This document shows, in pieces, positions 56,196 through 64,000 of a stretch of DNA of 64,000 nucleotides. Positions within the stretch are counted from its first letter, which is position 1, and every line of letters begins with the position of its first letter. A program made the position numbers and the translations under genes. Under the pieces are notes generated by a model. That model saw only the letters and a list, made by a program, of their open reading frames with translations, was not told where the DNA came from and did not search any database. The stretch spans positions 1 to 64,000 of the forward strand of contig NZ_BFAX01000001.1 in NCBI RefSeq assembly GCF_004310395.1, in the 5' to 3' direction. The DNA is from Methanofervidicoccus abyssi (GTDB taxonomy: Archaea > AGJL01 > Methanococci > Methanococcales > Methanococcaceae).

Positions 56196-56510
56196 ATGAA
56201 CCTCTTTGTATATGGGGAATTAATGAAAGATGATGTTCTACTTATGTTGATAAATAGAATACCAGAAAAGAAGAAAGGAAAAATAAAGGGATATGAGAAG
56301 TTTTTTGATTATTCTATAGGTTATTATGGTGTTAGGAGAAGAGAAGGATCTGAAGTCCCCGGTATTATACTGCTAGATATAACTGAAGAAGAGTTAAAAG
56401 TTTTTGATCACTTTGAGGATGAAGGGGAGTATTACTACAGGGTAAAAACTAAGGCTTACGATGAAAATGGAAAGGAGTATGAAGTATTTCTCTACGTTAG
56501 GGACTTATAA
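56196..56510 (+). CDS. Gamma-glutamylcyclotransferase-like (AIG2) protein
   Basis: A 104-aa single-domain protein of the GGCT fold. Seen: LFVYGELMKDDVLL (the YGxL loop that binds the gamma-glutamyl group), RRREGSEVPGIILLDI, then VFDHFEDEGEYYYR, where the catalytic acid is expected. Methanogens make gamma-glutamylated cofactors (F420), so a role in their turnover is conceivable, but bacterial relatives act on gamma-glutamylamines. It is probably co-transcribed with polB. Confidence 0.78.
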   Translation: MNLFVYGELMKDDVLLMLINRIPEKKKGKIKGYEKFFDYSIGYYGVRRREGSEVPGIILLDITEEELKVFDHFEDEGEYYYRVKTKAYDENGKEYEVFLYVRDL

Positions 56511-56693
56511 AAAAATAAAAAATATTAATAATTATTACAATAATTTTATTAATAATATTATACAGTACTATTAACTACCACGATAGTTAAACATGTTTTT
56601 TGTCAAGACTACCCACTATTTTTTAAAGTCTATCTATAATTTAAAACACTCTTATTTTTTTGTCTATGCACTAACTACAAAATTAGTGATAGT

Positions 56694-57665
56694 ATGTATA
56701 AACTGGGTATCAATAGGGAGATTGTAGAATCCATATACAGAGAAGGACACCCTATAGCCCAGTATGGATTATATATGAAGAAGATAAGACCATACAAAGT
56801 ATTTAAAATACCTGTTGACTGTGGGTTGGTATGTCCAAATAAAGATGGTACATTAGATACCGAAGGTTGTATATTCTGTCCAAAGATGGGTAGGCCTATA
56901 AGTGTAAAGTACTGTGACAGTAAATACTCCCTGAAGTATCAAATTGAAAAACAGATGGAAAATCAAAAAAAGAAGGGAATAGGTAAATTCTATATTTATT
57001 TCTATCCTGGAACAAACACCTACGGAGATCCTGAGAGGTTAAAGGAGTTGTGGGACCTTGCTCTATCTTATTCAGATGTAATAGGACTTTCCTTAGGTAC
57101 CAGGCCAGACTGTTTAAGTAGGGAGGTCTTAGATATCTTGGAGGGCTATGTAAAAAGGGGGTATGAAATTTGGATAGACTTGGGTATTCAGAGTTTCCAT
57201 CAAAAAACCTTAGATCTACTAAATAGGAGGCATAATGTGTCCCATATTATAAAGGCTATATTAGAGTGTAAAAGGAGAGGTATCTTCGTATGCGGGCATG
57301 TTATACTTGGGTTGCCAGGTGAGACCTGGAAGGAGATGATGGATACTGCAGAATCCCTATCGAGGTTAGGGATAGACGCCCTTAAGATATATCCCTTAGT
57401 TGTAGTTAAAGATACAAAGTTGGAGGAGATGTATTGGAGGGGGGAGTATAGAACCTTAGATAGAAAACAGTACATAAAACTTCTCTGTGATTTCTTAGAA
57501 CATACTTCTCCCTATGTACTTATACAGAGGGTTTCAAAGGATAAGGTACCTGAGGAGATAACGGTATCTCCAGAATGGAAGTTAAGTAGATTAGCTATAC
57601 TCAACGACGTGATCACAGAGTTTAAAAGGAGAGGTACTAGACAGGGCATATACTTTAGGGGATAG
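56694..57665 (+). CDS. TIGR01212-family radical SAM protein
   Basis: A 323-aa iron-sulfur enzyme of the YhcC type. The cluster site is PVDCGLVCPNKDGTLDTEGCIFC, with a long spacing of the CxxxxxxxxxxCxxC kind peculiar to this family. Further marks: FYPGTNTYGDPERLKELWD, LSLGTRPDCLSREVLD, ELGIQS-type WIDLGIQSFHQKTLDLLNRRH and VCGHVILGLPGE. The family is near the Elp3-like radical SAM proteins but has no acetyltransferase domain; the reaction is unknown. ATG 56694 follows GTGAT. DUF447 begins 1 bp after its stop. Confidence 0.85.
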   Translation: MYKLGINREIVESIYREGHPIAQYGLYMKKIRPYKVFKIPVDCGLVCPNKDGTLDTEGCIFCPKMGRPISVKYCDSKYSLKYQIEKQMENQKKKGIGKFYIYFYPGTNTYGDPERLKELWDLALSYSDVIGLSLGTRPDCLSREVLDILEGYVKRGYEIWIDLGIQSFHQKTLDLLNRRHNVSHIIKAILECKRRGIFVCGHVILGLPGETWKEMMDTAESLSRLGIDALKIYPLVVVKDTKLEEMYWRGEYRTLDRKQYIKLLCDFLEHTSPYVLIQRVSKDKVPEEITVSPEWKLSRLAILNDVITEFKRRGTRQGIYFRG

Positions 57666-57666
57666 C

Positions 57667-58254
57667 ATGAGATACGAGGTGGTGATCACTTGTGCCTTAA
57701 ATGGAAAATACAACAGGGCTCCTATAGGGGTATATTTTAAAGATAATTGGGTTAAACTTCACCTCTATGAGGGGTCCCATACCTACGATATACTGAAGAA
57801 GGAGAATTACTTTGTAGTAAATATTACTTCTCCCTACCTTCTAGCTCAGTCTGTATACGACGATAAGGGGAATTACAGTACTATAGAATACAGTGATATT
57901 GCTCTCCCCTATCTCTCCGATGCTTACAAGATATACGTTGTAAAAATTGTTAAAAGGAAATTTGTAGATATCAAGGATGAGTATGGAGATTCAAAACTGA
58001 TGGTGATCCAGGGAAGGATTCTCCTAGAAAGGGATATAAACAGTCCTCCTGTAACGCCTTACTCCAGGGCAGATGGCCTCATTGTGGAGATGGCTGTACT
58101 CTACTCCCGGCTAAATATTGTCAATGAGGAGAAAAGGGTAGAGATGGTTAAGAGGATGGAAGAGTACTTTAAGATCATTAAGAAAGTTGGAGATGAAAGG
58201 TATATTCGACTGGGGGAGAAGTTCCTTAAGAGTAAGAACCCAACAACCCCTTAG
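57667..58254 (+). CDS. DUF447 family protein (flavin-reductase-like fold)
   Basis: A 195-aa archaeal protein with a split-barrel, FMN-binding-like fold. Seen: CALNGKYNRAPIGVYFKDNW (the NxxPM/PxG-type flavin segment) and FVVNITSPYLLAQSVYD (an NIT motif), then a C-terminal helix bundle with ADGLIVEMAVLYSRLN. The family is encoded near methanogen cofactor genes and its role is unknown. Tightly coupled to the radical SAM gene before it, so they may act on one substrate. Ends in KSKNPTTP. Confidence 0.75.
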   Translation: MRYEVVITCALNGKYNRAPIGVYFKDNWVKLHLYEGSHTYDILKKENYFVVNITSPYLLAQSVYDDKGNYSTIEYSDIALPYLSDAYKIYVVKIVKRKFVDIKDEYGDSKLMVIQGRILLERDINSPPVTPYSRADGLIVEMAVLYSRLNIVNEEKRVEMVKRMEEYFKIIKKVGDERYIRLGEKFLKSKNPTTP

Positions 58255-58362
58255 GAGAAGAATTAACAGAGTTCTATCTTATCTTTTAGTATTTAAGGAC
58301 ATCTTAGAGCAAATAATTGTAGAATTTTTTCACCTGAAGGGAAAAAATTATAATCTCCATTT

Positions 58363-59379
58363 TTACTGTTTGCTCATCTGTAGATATATACTGATAATGT
58401 CACTTAGGATTGCAGAGGATGTTTCTATACTTCCAGCACCCCTTCCAACGACTATAACTTCTTTGGCTAAGTCGGTGTATAACTTAGCAACATTTAAGGA
58501 TCCCTTTACATTGAGAGGGTCGTCTAAGGGTATCAACTTGGGACCTACCTCTAACTTATTTTTCTTTACCTCTCCAATGAGTTTTATAGTATATCCTCCT
58601 TTATTCGCCATGGTAAGTGCCTCGGGGGTTATCCTCGTAATCCCCTCTATTTTTACGTCTTTTATAGTGACGTTCATATCCATAATAGAGTTTGCAAGAA
58701 TCACTATCTTTGCAGCGGTATCAAGCCCACTGATATCCTGGTAGGGATCTGTCTCTGCAATACCTAATTCCTGTGCTTCTTTAAGTACGGTGTCGAAGTC
58801 TAAGTTCTCCCTCTCCATCTTTGTGAGGATATAGTTAGTAGTTCCATTTAATATTCCCTTTATCTCTATAATCTCGTTTCCAGCTAGGGTCTCCCTTGCT
58901 AAGTTAATAATGGGCATGGCACCTCCAACAGATGCCTCGTATCTAAATATTTTGTTGTATTTTTTGGCGTAGGACATCAACTCCTGGAAGTAGAGGGCAA
59001 GAGGCCCCTTATTCGCCGTTATCACATGTTTTCCACTTTTAAACGCCTGAATGATATATGTTTTTGCGGGCTCTCCATTTTCTATATTTGTAGGTGTCGC
59101 CTCTATGAGGACATCTCCATCGAGGGTTTCTATAACTTCTGTTGCTGGTAGAGATACACCTTTATCTGGATACTCAGCTATCTTTCCTTTCTTTTTCTTA
59201 ACTTCTAAGGCTAAATCTAGATCCAAACCATTTTCATCTATTGCAGCACCACTACTATCACATATAGCAACTACCTTGAGATCCATACCGTATCTCTTTT
59301 TAAGATACTCTCTCTTCCTCTTTATGACGTTGATAACTCCTCTCCCAATTACTCCAAAACCTACCAGTATTACCTTCAT
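58363..59379 (-). CDS. hom: Homoserine dehydrogenase
   Basis: Reduces aspartate semialdehyde to homoserine for threonine and methionine. At 338 aa it has the Rossmann start [30 protein letters not shown] (catalytic/binding Lys), [21 protein letters not shown] and the signature [16 protein letters not shown]. There is no C-terminal ACT domain; instead a separate ACT protein is encoded 15 bp upstream, suggesting regulation by a partner. ATG follows GGGGGGAA. Convergent with DUF447. Confidence 0.94.
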   Translation of the reverse strand: MKVILVGFGVIGRGVINVIKRKREYLKKRYGMDLKVVAICDSSGAAIDENGLDLDLALEVKKKKGKIAEYPDKGVSLPATEVIETLDGDVLIEATPTNIENGEPAKTYIIQAFKSGKHVITANKGPLALYFQELMSYAKKYNKIFRYEASVGGAMPIINLARETLAGNEIIEIKGILNGTTNYILTKMERENLDFDTVLKEAQELGIAETDPYQDISGLDTAAKIVILANSIMDMNVTIKDVKIEGITRITPEALTMANKGGYTIKLIGEVKKNKLEVGPKLIPLDDPLNVKGSLNVAKLYTDLAKEVIVVGRGAGSIETSSAILSDIISIYLQMSKQ

Positions 59380-59394
59380 GTTCCCCCCGTAGAT

Positions 59395-59874
59395 CTAAAA
59401 GGATTTTATAAATAAAAGATCCTTTTCCTTCGAGATCCTCTCCATCTCTCTACACAGATCCTCTAACTTATCACTCTCTACTACTATCCTCATCCTTGCA
59501 GAGGACTCTTTAAAAGGATGGGGCATAGTTAGATCGAGATCTACAACTAAACCGTATTTGTTAAATCTATCTATGGTGTCTCTTATGTCCGTATCTACAA
59601 CATGTCCTATAACTACCACGTCTATATCCATCTTTCTAACGTTATTATTTACCTTAGTGACTACAATACCACTATCTTCAAGTTTTTCCAATATTTTTTC
59701 TAAGGTATTCTCATCTAGATCCTCAAGTACTATCCTAACAGGCACCTTACCATCACTCTTTTTCTCCCTTAGATGTATAACACTGTGAATATTTATACCC
59801 ATCTCAGATATAGGCGTCAGAACCTTTAGAAGTTCTCCTGGGGAATCCCTTAACTCTAAATCTAAGAGAATCAT
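59395..59874 (-). CDS. Two-ACT-domain regulatory protein
   Basis: A 159-aa protein made of two ACT-like domains: the first (residues 1-70) has [20 protein letters not shown] and [11 protein letters not shown], the classic amino-acid-binding loop; the second (about 82-159) has [20 protein letters not shown] and ends [12 protein letters not shown]. Placed directly before hom in the same operon, it probably senses an amino acid (threonine or methionine) and controls homoserine dehydrogenase, an inference from context. ATG 59874 follows AGGTGA. Confidence 0.85.
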   Translation of the reverse strand: MILLDLELRDSPGELLKVLTPISEMGINIHSVIHLREKKSDGKVPVRIVLEDLDENTLEKILEKLEDSGIVVTKVNNNVRKMDIDVVVIGHVVDTDIRDTIDRFNKYGLVVDLDLTMPHPFKESSARMRIVVESDKLEDLCREMERISKEKDLLFIKSF

Positions 59875-59975
59875 AACTTCACCTATTTATAATTATTATA
59901 ATGTAAAAATTTTAATGTAAAAATTTTATAAAAAATATAAAAATAATAATAAAATAAATAATTAGAAAAAAATAT

Positions 59976-60947
59976 TTAAATAGTTCTGTAATTCAGGGAT
60001 CTCTTAATTACCTCAACATTTATCTTTCCAGAACTTACTACTTTTCCAGTCCTTATATCGTTTATCGTTACTACTGCAGGGGCGAACATTCCCTTATCTA
60101 TTTTGTAGAAGTCATAATTTGCAGATTTGAATACCTCTAAGAATGGTTTTCCATAGTCTGATGATGCAGAAGAAGGCAGGTTTTTACACAGATCTTCTAT
60201 GTTATCTCCTTCATCACTCTCTATGTAGTAATACGTTTTACCTCCGTAGAGCACCATATCGTTGGTAGCACCCATCATAACTAAATCGTCTCCAACAATT
60301 GGAGCGATAGGTGCAATACCTACTGCATATTTAACCTTCTTTACATCGAAGTTTAGTACCTCTAACATCTTGTAGGTTCCATTCTCCACAACCCTACCAC
60401 TGATCTGTATAGAACCTACAAGGGATGCTGTTGGAGCAACTAAGAGATAGACGTTTTCAACATTTACCCCACACTTATCTGCTATGTACTGAGCGACGTC
60501 CTCGTTTGGAAGTTTTGAAGATTCTAAACATAGTATAGCTACATCGGCATTGTCCTCGTAACCTATTTCCTCGTATGTGCTCTTAGGCATCTTTGCAAGG
60601 GCTCTGGCAGGTCCTGAACCCATGGCAAAGTATTTACCAACCTTTATAGCCCAGCCTGCTTTCTGGGAACCTAAGGTGGCTACTGCAGGATGGGATGTGA
60701 TCACCTTTACAGAAGGAAGTGCCAGTTCGTTGTTTAATCCCTCATCTAAGGCGATACCAACATCTGCCAATCCCCCTAAACATACCTTTGTAAAAGCCTT
60801 ACCTGCTTCGAAACTACCGGGAACATTTATTCCACAATCTATAACCTTTGCCCCATTCTCCAAGGTTTTTACTTCTATGTTTAACTCATCCTTCTTTTTT
60901 ATCATTTCTTCTACTATAGAAAGTGCCCTTAAATTTACACTTAGCAT
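59976..60947 (-). CDS. mch: Methenyltetrahydromethanopterin cyclohydrolase
   Basis: Third enzyme of CO2 reduction to methane: interconverts formyl- and methenyl-tetrahydromethanopterin. At 323 aa it has the family start [68 protein letters not shown] and [23 protein letters not shown] core methanogenesis gene and the best taxonomic marker here. ATG 60947 follows GGGTGAT; an in-frame GTG at 60956 is part of that site. The promoter gap is shared with divergent DUF61. Confidence 0.97.
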   Translation of the reverse strand: MLSVNLRALSIVEEMIKKKDELNIEVKTLENGAKVIDCGINVPGSFEAGKAFTKVCLGGLADVGIALDEGLNNELALPSVKVITSHPAVATLGSQKAGWAIKVGKYFAMGSGPARALAKMPKSTYEEIGYEDNADVAILCLESSKLPNEDVAQYIADKCGVNVENVYLLVAPTASLVGSIQISGRVVENGTYKMLEVLNFDVKKVKYAVGIAPIAPIVGDDLVMMGATNDMVLYGGKTYYYIESDEGDNIEDLCKNLPSSASSDYGKPFLEVFKSANYDFYKIDKGMFAPAVVTINDIRTGKVVSSGKINVEVIKRSLNYRTI

Positions 60948-61041
60948 CTGTATCACCCTGCTGTTTTATTATTTTTTTTAAATTTTTTAAATATTATTTT
61001 TATACTTTTTTATTTATAGTATTAAATAGGAGATGATATAT

Positions 61042-61440
61042 ATGGATAGGGAGATCTACAGATTCTTACATAGTTTAAATATAAACTTTAGGAAAAAAAC
61101 ACTGAGGGAACTTTTAGAAGAAGAAAAACCCTATGTTGTCATAAATGGAAAGAGACATAGGATAAAAAAGAGGGAGTTAAATTTACTGAAAGGTTTAACT
61201 GACAACCTAGATCTAAGGATACCTATAGTTTTAGAGATAGATGCCTCCTTAGAGTCTGGTACTGTGAAGATCAGTGGCCGTGAGGAAGTAAAGATAATAT
61301 CTAAAATACTTGGAAGAGAAATAAACCCCTTTAGTGAGGAGAACTCTCTATATATCTACAAACCTGAGGTAAGAATAGTTAGGAGACACCTTCCTACTAC
61401 TACAGTCTACCTCTTTAAAATAGGACCTGTGATAGAATGA
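61042..61440 (+). CDS. DUF61/UPF0216 family protein
   Basis: A 132-aa soluble archaeal protein of unknown function. Signatures: RKTLRELLEEEKPYVVINGKRHRIKKREL-type segment (here KKTLRELLEEEKPYVVING) and DASLESGTVKISGREEVKII, ending VYLFKIGPVIE. It is rich in charged residues, without membrane segments. ATG 61042 sits nine bases after AGGAG; the in-frame ATG at 61033 is too close to it. Its stop overlaps the next small gene as ATGA. Confidence 0.78.
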   Translation: MDREIYRFLHSLNINFRKKTLRELLEEEKPYVVINGKRHRIKKRELNLLKGLTDNLDLRIPIVLEIDASLESGTVKISGREEVKIISKILGREINPFSEENSLYIYKPEVRIVRRHLPTTTVYLFKIGPVIE

Positions 61441-61613
61441 AAAAAAGAAAGTACAGAGGTGTAGACCCATTTAAGAGGATTTTGAACAACCCGAAAAATA
61501 TAGAGAGGTTGTATAAACTTTATTATATTATAACTCTCTGGGTATGGTTTGTAGTAGTACTTGGAGCTCTAATTTTTATTGTATGGGCTATAAAATATTT
61601 AAGGATAATTTAA
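61437..61613 (+). CDS. Small 58-aa single-helix membrane protein
   Basis: A short gene starting in the ATGA overlap with the DUF61 stop, so it is coupled to it. The protein begins MKKRKYRGVDPFKRILNNPK, a basic soluble part of about 25 residues, followed by one long hydrophobic helix (YYIITLWVWFVVVLGALIFI) and a short basic tail, KYLRII. Codon use and the exact coupling support it as real. It resembles small archaeal single-pass membrane proteins of unknown role; the charge pattern suggests N-terminus inside. Confidence 0.6.
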   Translation: MKKRKYRGVDPFKRILNNPKNIERLYKLYYIITLWVWFVVVLGALIFIVWAIKYLRII

Positions 61614-61846
61614 GAGAGAGTGAGAATTTTAGGAATAATATAAAAAAATTTCCTTAAAATTTTAATAATGGAAAAATTAAAAAAAATTAAAATAATTTAT
61701 TGGTAATTATTATAATTATTATTAACAAAAATAAAATCAACAATGAAAAAATAAACTCTCTGATAATCTCCTTGAATTATTCCGGGTACTGAATAAAAGA
61801 AGTAATGTTGTTAACACAATATACCATGTCTCAATGGGGGATATCG

Positions 61847-62113
61847 ATGAACGAGTATGTCATGTATTTTACCATGTTCTCCCTGATGATTGGAGCACTT
61901 TCATCGCTGAAACTCTGTTTCCATAGGAATACATCCAACGTACTCATTGGAGAAGGTTTAATGGCTATAATAATAGCTACCTTTTTAGTAGTACTCTCCC
62001 AGGCATTTAATATACCTTTTGCGGATACTGTAGCACTCTTTATAATCGTGGCTGGACCTGTTGGAACGCTAGCATTTTCTATGGTTATGAGAAAAGGAGA
62101 TAAAAATAAATAA
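61847..62113 (+). CDS. MrpF/MnhF-like membrane subunit (EhbB-type candidate)
   Basis: An 88-aa membrane protein with three helices. The pattern NTSNVLIGEGLMAIIIATFL and FADTVALFIIVAGPVGTLAF resembles the MnhF/MrpF subunits of antiporters, also present as EhbB in energy-converting hydrogenase b, whose genes are scattered in Methanococcales. ATG 61847 follows GGGGGAT (61836-61842); longer in-frame starts back to 61805 lack a site. No other Mrp or Ehb gene is in the window, so the complex is unknown. It runs into the convergent sRNA gene. Confidence 0.5.
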   Translation: MNEYVMYFTMFSLMIGALSSLKLCFHRNTSNVLIGEGLMAIIIATFLVVLSQAFNIPFADTVALFIIVAGPVGTLAFSMVMRKGDKNK

Positions 62114-62174
62114 CGGTGTCAGTCCGCCCATCAATCATCACAGGTCAGAAGCTACCACCGATCATCATCCACCA
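62114..62174 (-). ncRNA. C/D box small guide RNA
   Basis: A textbook archaeal C/D sRNA of about 60 nt. In RNA order: stem GGUG (62170-62173), C box AUGAUGA (62162-62168), 13-nt guide, D' box CUGA (62145-62148), 3-nt spacer, C' box GUGAUGA (62135-62141), 12-nt guide, D box CUGA (62119-62122), and CACC (62115-62118) closing the stem. Guides are UCGGUGGUAGCUU and UUGAUGGGCGGA. The second can pair, with one G-U, to the conserved 16S helix-44 sequence CCGCCCGUCA, which would place the methyl on the C equal to E. coli C1402; that target is inference. It is the substrate class of Nop5/fibrillarin, encoded at 40.5-42.4 kb. Confidence 0.9.
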
Positions 62175-62199
62175 TTTAAAATTAGATGCCTTCACATGT

Positions 62200-62207
62200 T
62201 TATATAA
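62200..62207 (-). promoter_or_regulatory. Promoter of the C/D box sRNA
   Basis: On the minus strand GGAAAAT-TATATAA gives a BRE and TATA box centred about 30 bp upstream of the sRNA 5' end, the right distance for its own transcription start. It lies directly behind the MCM stop codon, so the sRNA need not depend on MCM transcription. Confidence 0.6.
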
Positions 62208-62212
62208 TTTTC

Positions 62213-64000
62213 CTATGTAATCCTATAGTATCCAAATCTCGGTGAGTATATCTCGGCATTTCTCTTTAACTTATCCAATAGATCCTCTGCCTCCTTCTTA
62301 GATATACCAAATTCAGAGGCTCTCTCTATTATATCATCTTCTGAAGCTAAACCATCGTTAGAGAGTGCAGAGAGTTCCTTTATAATCTCTAGTATCTTGT
62401 CCATCTTGTCGTATTTTGACTTGGGTAGTTGCCCCATGATTTTTCCTATGTCGTATTTCCCTGTTTCTGGATCGTAGGCAACCTGATTTAGACACTCCTC
62501 TATAATCTCGATGGCTACCTTTGCATCCCCCTCTTCAACTTTTTTTGATAACCTTGCCTTTGCATGCATCTCGGATATCCTTATAATAGCTTCTAACTGT
62601 CTGGCTGTAACTGGTATTGGGTTATCTCCCTCTCCCAACCTTCTCATATTTACATAGAAGTCCTTAATGATCTTCTTTGCAGCTTTTGTTAGATGTGGGT
62701 TCTTTAACTTCTTTTCATCTACATCATCCTCCATAAAGAGTTCCTGGTTCTCCTCGAAGTATACACAGTTTCTAGCGTAGATGATATAACTCTTCATTAG
62801 GTTTTCGTCTACTACGATACCGTCTACCTCAATAGGTTTTAATACAGAGTAATCCTTAGTTACTGTCTCTATATGGACATCTAAAATATGTTCTGCAATC
62901 TCTTCATCTCTTCTTCTATCTGGTATGTCTCTAAGTGGGAATATTAGATCGAATCTACTCAGGAGTGGAGGAGGTATATCTATCTGTTCAACAATCCCTA
63001 AGTTGGGATCGAATCTTCCCCTCTTTGGGTTACAGGCTGCAAGGACAGCACATCTTGCAGGGAGTTTTACATTTATACCTCCTTTATTTACATGGATAGT
63101 CTGAGACTCCATGGCCTCGAGGATGTATTTCATAACATTCTTATCCACTGTAAGTTCATCTATACAGGCAGTACCTCCGTTAGATTTTACAAACACCCCA
63201 GGCTTCACCACCCATCCATCCCCTATATCTGTACTCTCTTTTAAAACGTTGGCTGTAAGACCTCCACCTGTTGCTGTAGTAACTGAAGCGTAGGCGTTCT
63301 GAGGGAAAAGTCTTGCTATCTTCCTTAACATGGTAGATTTCCCTACCCCAGGATCTGTAATTAGAAGTATGTGGCTGTCTCTCCTTAGAGGAGTACCATC
63401 AGGTAGAAATTTTGTACATCCCTTTATCTGTTGTAGGAATATTGCCTTTTTTACAATATTATATCCCTTAATCTGTGCTATGAGGTAATTAGATAGTATA
63501 TCCACTATGTTCTTCTTTTTACCTAGTTCATTCAGTACCTCTATAAGATCAGGTTTAAGAACATCTCTAACTTCTATCTTCTGATAATCCTCGATCAGGG
63601 ATACACTGTTACTCCTTACACATATCTCAAAAATAGGCATGTTTAGGCTGGAACGGATTCTTTTTCTCATAACAGTTCCTACAACTTTTACCCTTCCTGA
63701 GTATATCCCCTGGGAGTTCTCCAGAAACACTTTTATACTCTTTGGTGGATCTTCTGGATTCTTCATCAGATCTATAGGTTGTTGTATCTCCAACTCCTGG
63801 ATATTCACATAGATAGAGCTATCTAAGTCTAACTCCATCTCCACCCTACGATCATTTTTCTCACATACTTTACATATATACTTCGGTATCTTTTCGAAGT
63901 AGTTATATGTTGTATGTGTTATGTTCCATCCACACTCAGGACATACGAACCGGGCCACCTTAAGTAGGGCACATACTTTACCTGCAGATATGATATCTCC
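62213..64000 (-). CDS. mcm: MCM replicative helicase, 5' end beyond window
   Basis: A hexameric ATP-driven DNA helicase. The frame stays open to base 64000, so the N-terminal part lies outside; the GTG at 63958 is not a likely start because the sequence upstream (ending ALLKVARFVCPECG) continues smoothly. Visible: zinc finger CPECG plus CKVCEK, an OB region, the AAA+ core with Walker A LLITDPGVGKSTMLRKIARLF, Walker B GTACIDELT, sensor AACNPKRGRFDPN and arginine finger LLSRFDLIFPL, and a C-terminal winged helix (about 510-581). About 595 residues visible. Methanococcales have several MCM paralogues; which one is not decided here. Confidence 0.95.
   Translation of the reverse strand, partial: GDIISAGKVCALLKVARFVCPECGWNITHTTYNYFEKIPKYICKVCEKNDRRVEMELDLDSSIYVNIQELEIQQPIDLMKNPEDPPKSIKVFLENSQGIYSGRVKVVGTVMRKRIRSSLNMPIFEICVRSNSVSLIEDYQKIEVRDVLKPDLIEVLNELGKKKNIVDILSNYLIAQIKGYNIVKKAIFLQQIKGCTKFLPDGTPLRRDSHILLITDPGVGKSTMLRKIARLFPQNAYASVTTATGGGLTANVLKESTDIGDGWVVKPGVFVKSNGGTACIDELTVDKNVMKYILEAMESQTIHVNKGGINVKLPARCAVLAACNPKRGRFDPNLGIVEQIDIPPPLLSRFDLIFPLRDIPDRRRDEEIAEHILDVHIETVTKDYSVLKPIEVDGIVVDENLMKSYIIYARNCVYFEENQELFMEDDVDEKKLKNPHLTKAAKKIIKDFYVNMRRLGEGDNPIPVTARQLEAIIRISEMHAKARLSKKVEEGDAKVAIEIIEECLNQVAYDPETGKYDIGKIMGQLPKSKYDKMDKILEIIKELSALSNDGLASEDDIIERASEFGISKKEAEDLLDKLKRNAEIYSPRFGYYRIT

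Overview
The window is archaeal: a thermophilic, hydrogenotrophic methanogen of the order Methanococcales (Methanocaldococcus/Methanotorris/Methanothermococcus type). The reasons are the low-GC genome with sharply GC-richer tRNA genes that encode CCA; BRE/TATA promoters with GGTGA or GGAGG ribosome sites; methanogen-only genes (mch, tfrA, comC, methanogenesis markers 12 and 14, a DKFP-type aldolase); the archaeal information machinery (MCM, B-family polymerase, group II chaperonin, S6e, Nop5/fibrillarin, EndA, GatD); and a class III (QxSxE) pilin with an EppA-type peptidase. I cannot name the species from sequence alone.

Layout. 1-2.7 kb is the edge of a surface-glycan locus: two GT4 glycosyltransferases flanking a decayed Wzx-type flippase. 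2.7-7 kb holds a small secreted protein, hisI-pyrK, a heavily sequon-bearing pilin, a YqhA-type membrane protein and cobK. 7.2-10.8 kb carries a NikM/NikN(PDGLE)/CbiQ uptake operon divergent from a Cys-rich protein gene and methanogenesis marker 12. 11.4-22.8 kb holds ilvE, the thermosome, tRNA-Val, a HIGH-type nucleotidyltransferase, an RNA-free RNase P homologue (HARP), fucA, UPF0147-rpS6e, a HAD phosphatase, gatD, an AI-2E transporter and tRNA-Ser. 22.9-31.6 kb holds an NFACT/RqcH protein, an IS605-type TnpB relic, adkA, a DUF106 insertase, endA, comC, tRNA-Ala, eppA and a YchF-type GTPase. 31.8-43 kb holds tfrA, nrdD, a sugar-isomerase-like gene with an exact 159-bp tandem duplication of its 3' end, a GT4 gene, marker 14 and the nop5-fibrillarin-PHP operon. 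43.2-53.6 kb holds truD, a SpoIIM-like protein, a KH-domain protein, a second (cobalt-type) CbiM-CbiN-CbiQ operon, a methyltransferase, leuB, an aldolase, a kinase that seems to start at ATA, a SepF-like protein and an EamA protein. 53.8-64 kb holds polB, GGCT, a radical SAM protein, DUF447, hom with its ACT protein, mch, DUF61, two small membrane proteins, a C/D box sRNA and a 5'-truncated MCM helicase.

How it fits together. Cofactor supply for methanogenesis recurs (cobalt/nickel uptake, cobK, fucA, comC, mch, tfrA, markers 12 and 14). RNA processing recurs (three tRNAs, EndA, TruD, HARP, Nop5/fibrillarin), and the C/D sRNA at 62114-62174 is the class of RNA that Nop5/fibrillarin uses. The pilin and its candidate processing peptidase are both present.

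Most interesting: a complete C/D box sRNA gene with its own promoter; the exact 159-bp duplication; a P-loop kinase whose only usable start appears to be ATA; two ECF metal transporters without an adjacent ATPase gene; the TnpB and flippase relics; and several GC-richer intergenic islands, some containing a repeated 32-bp motif, that may be small RNAs. No CRISPR array, rRNA gene or intact insertion sequence was seen.
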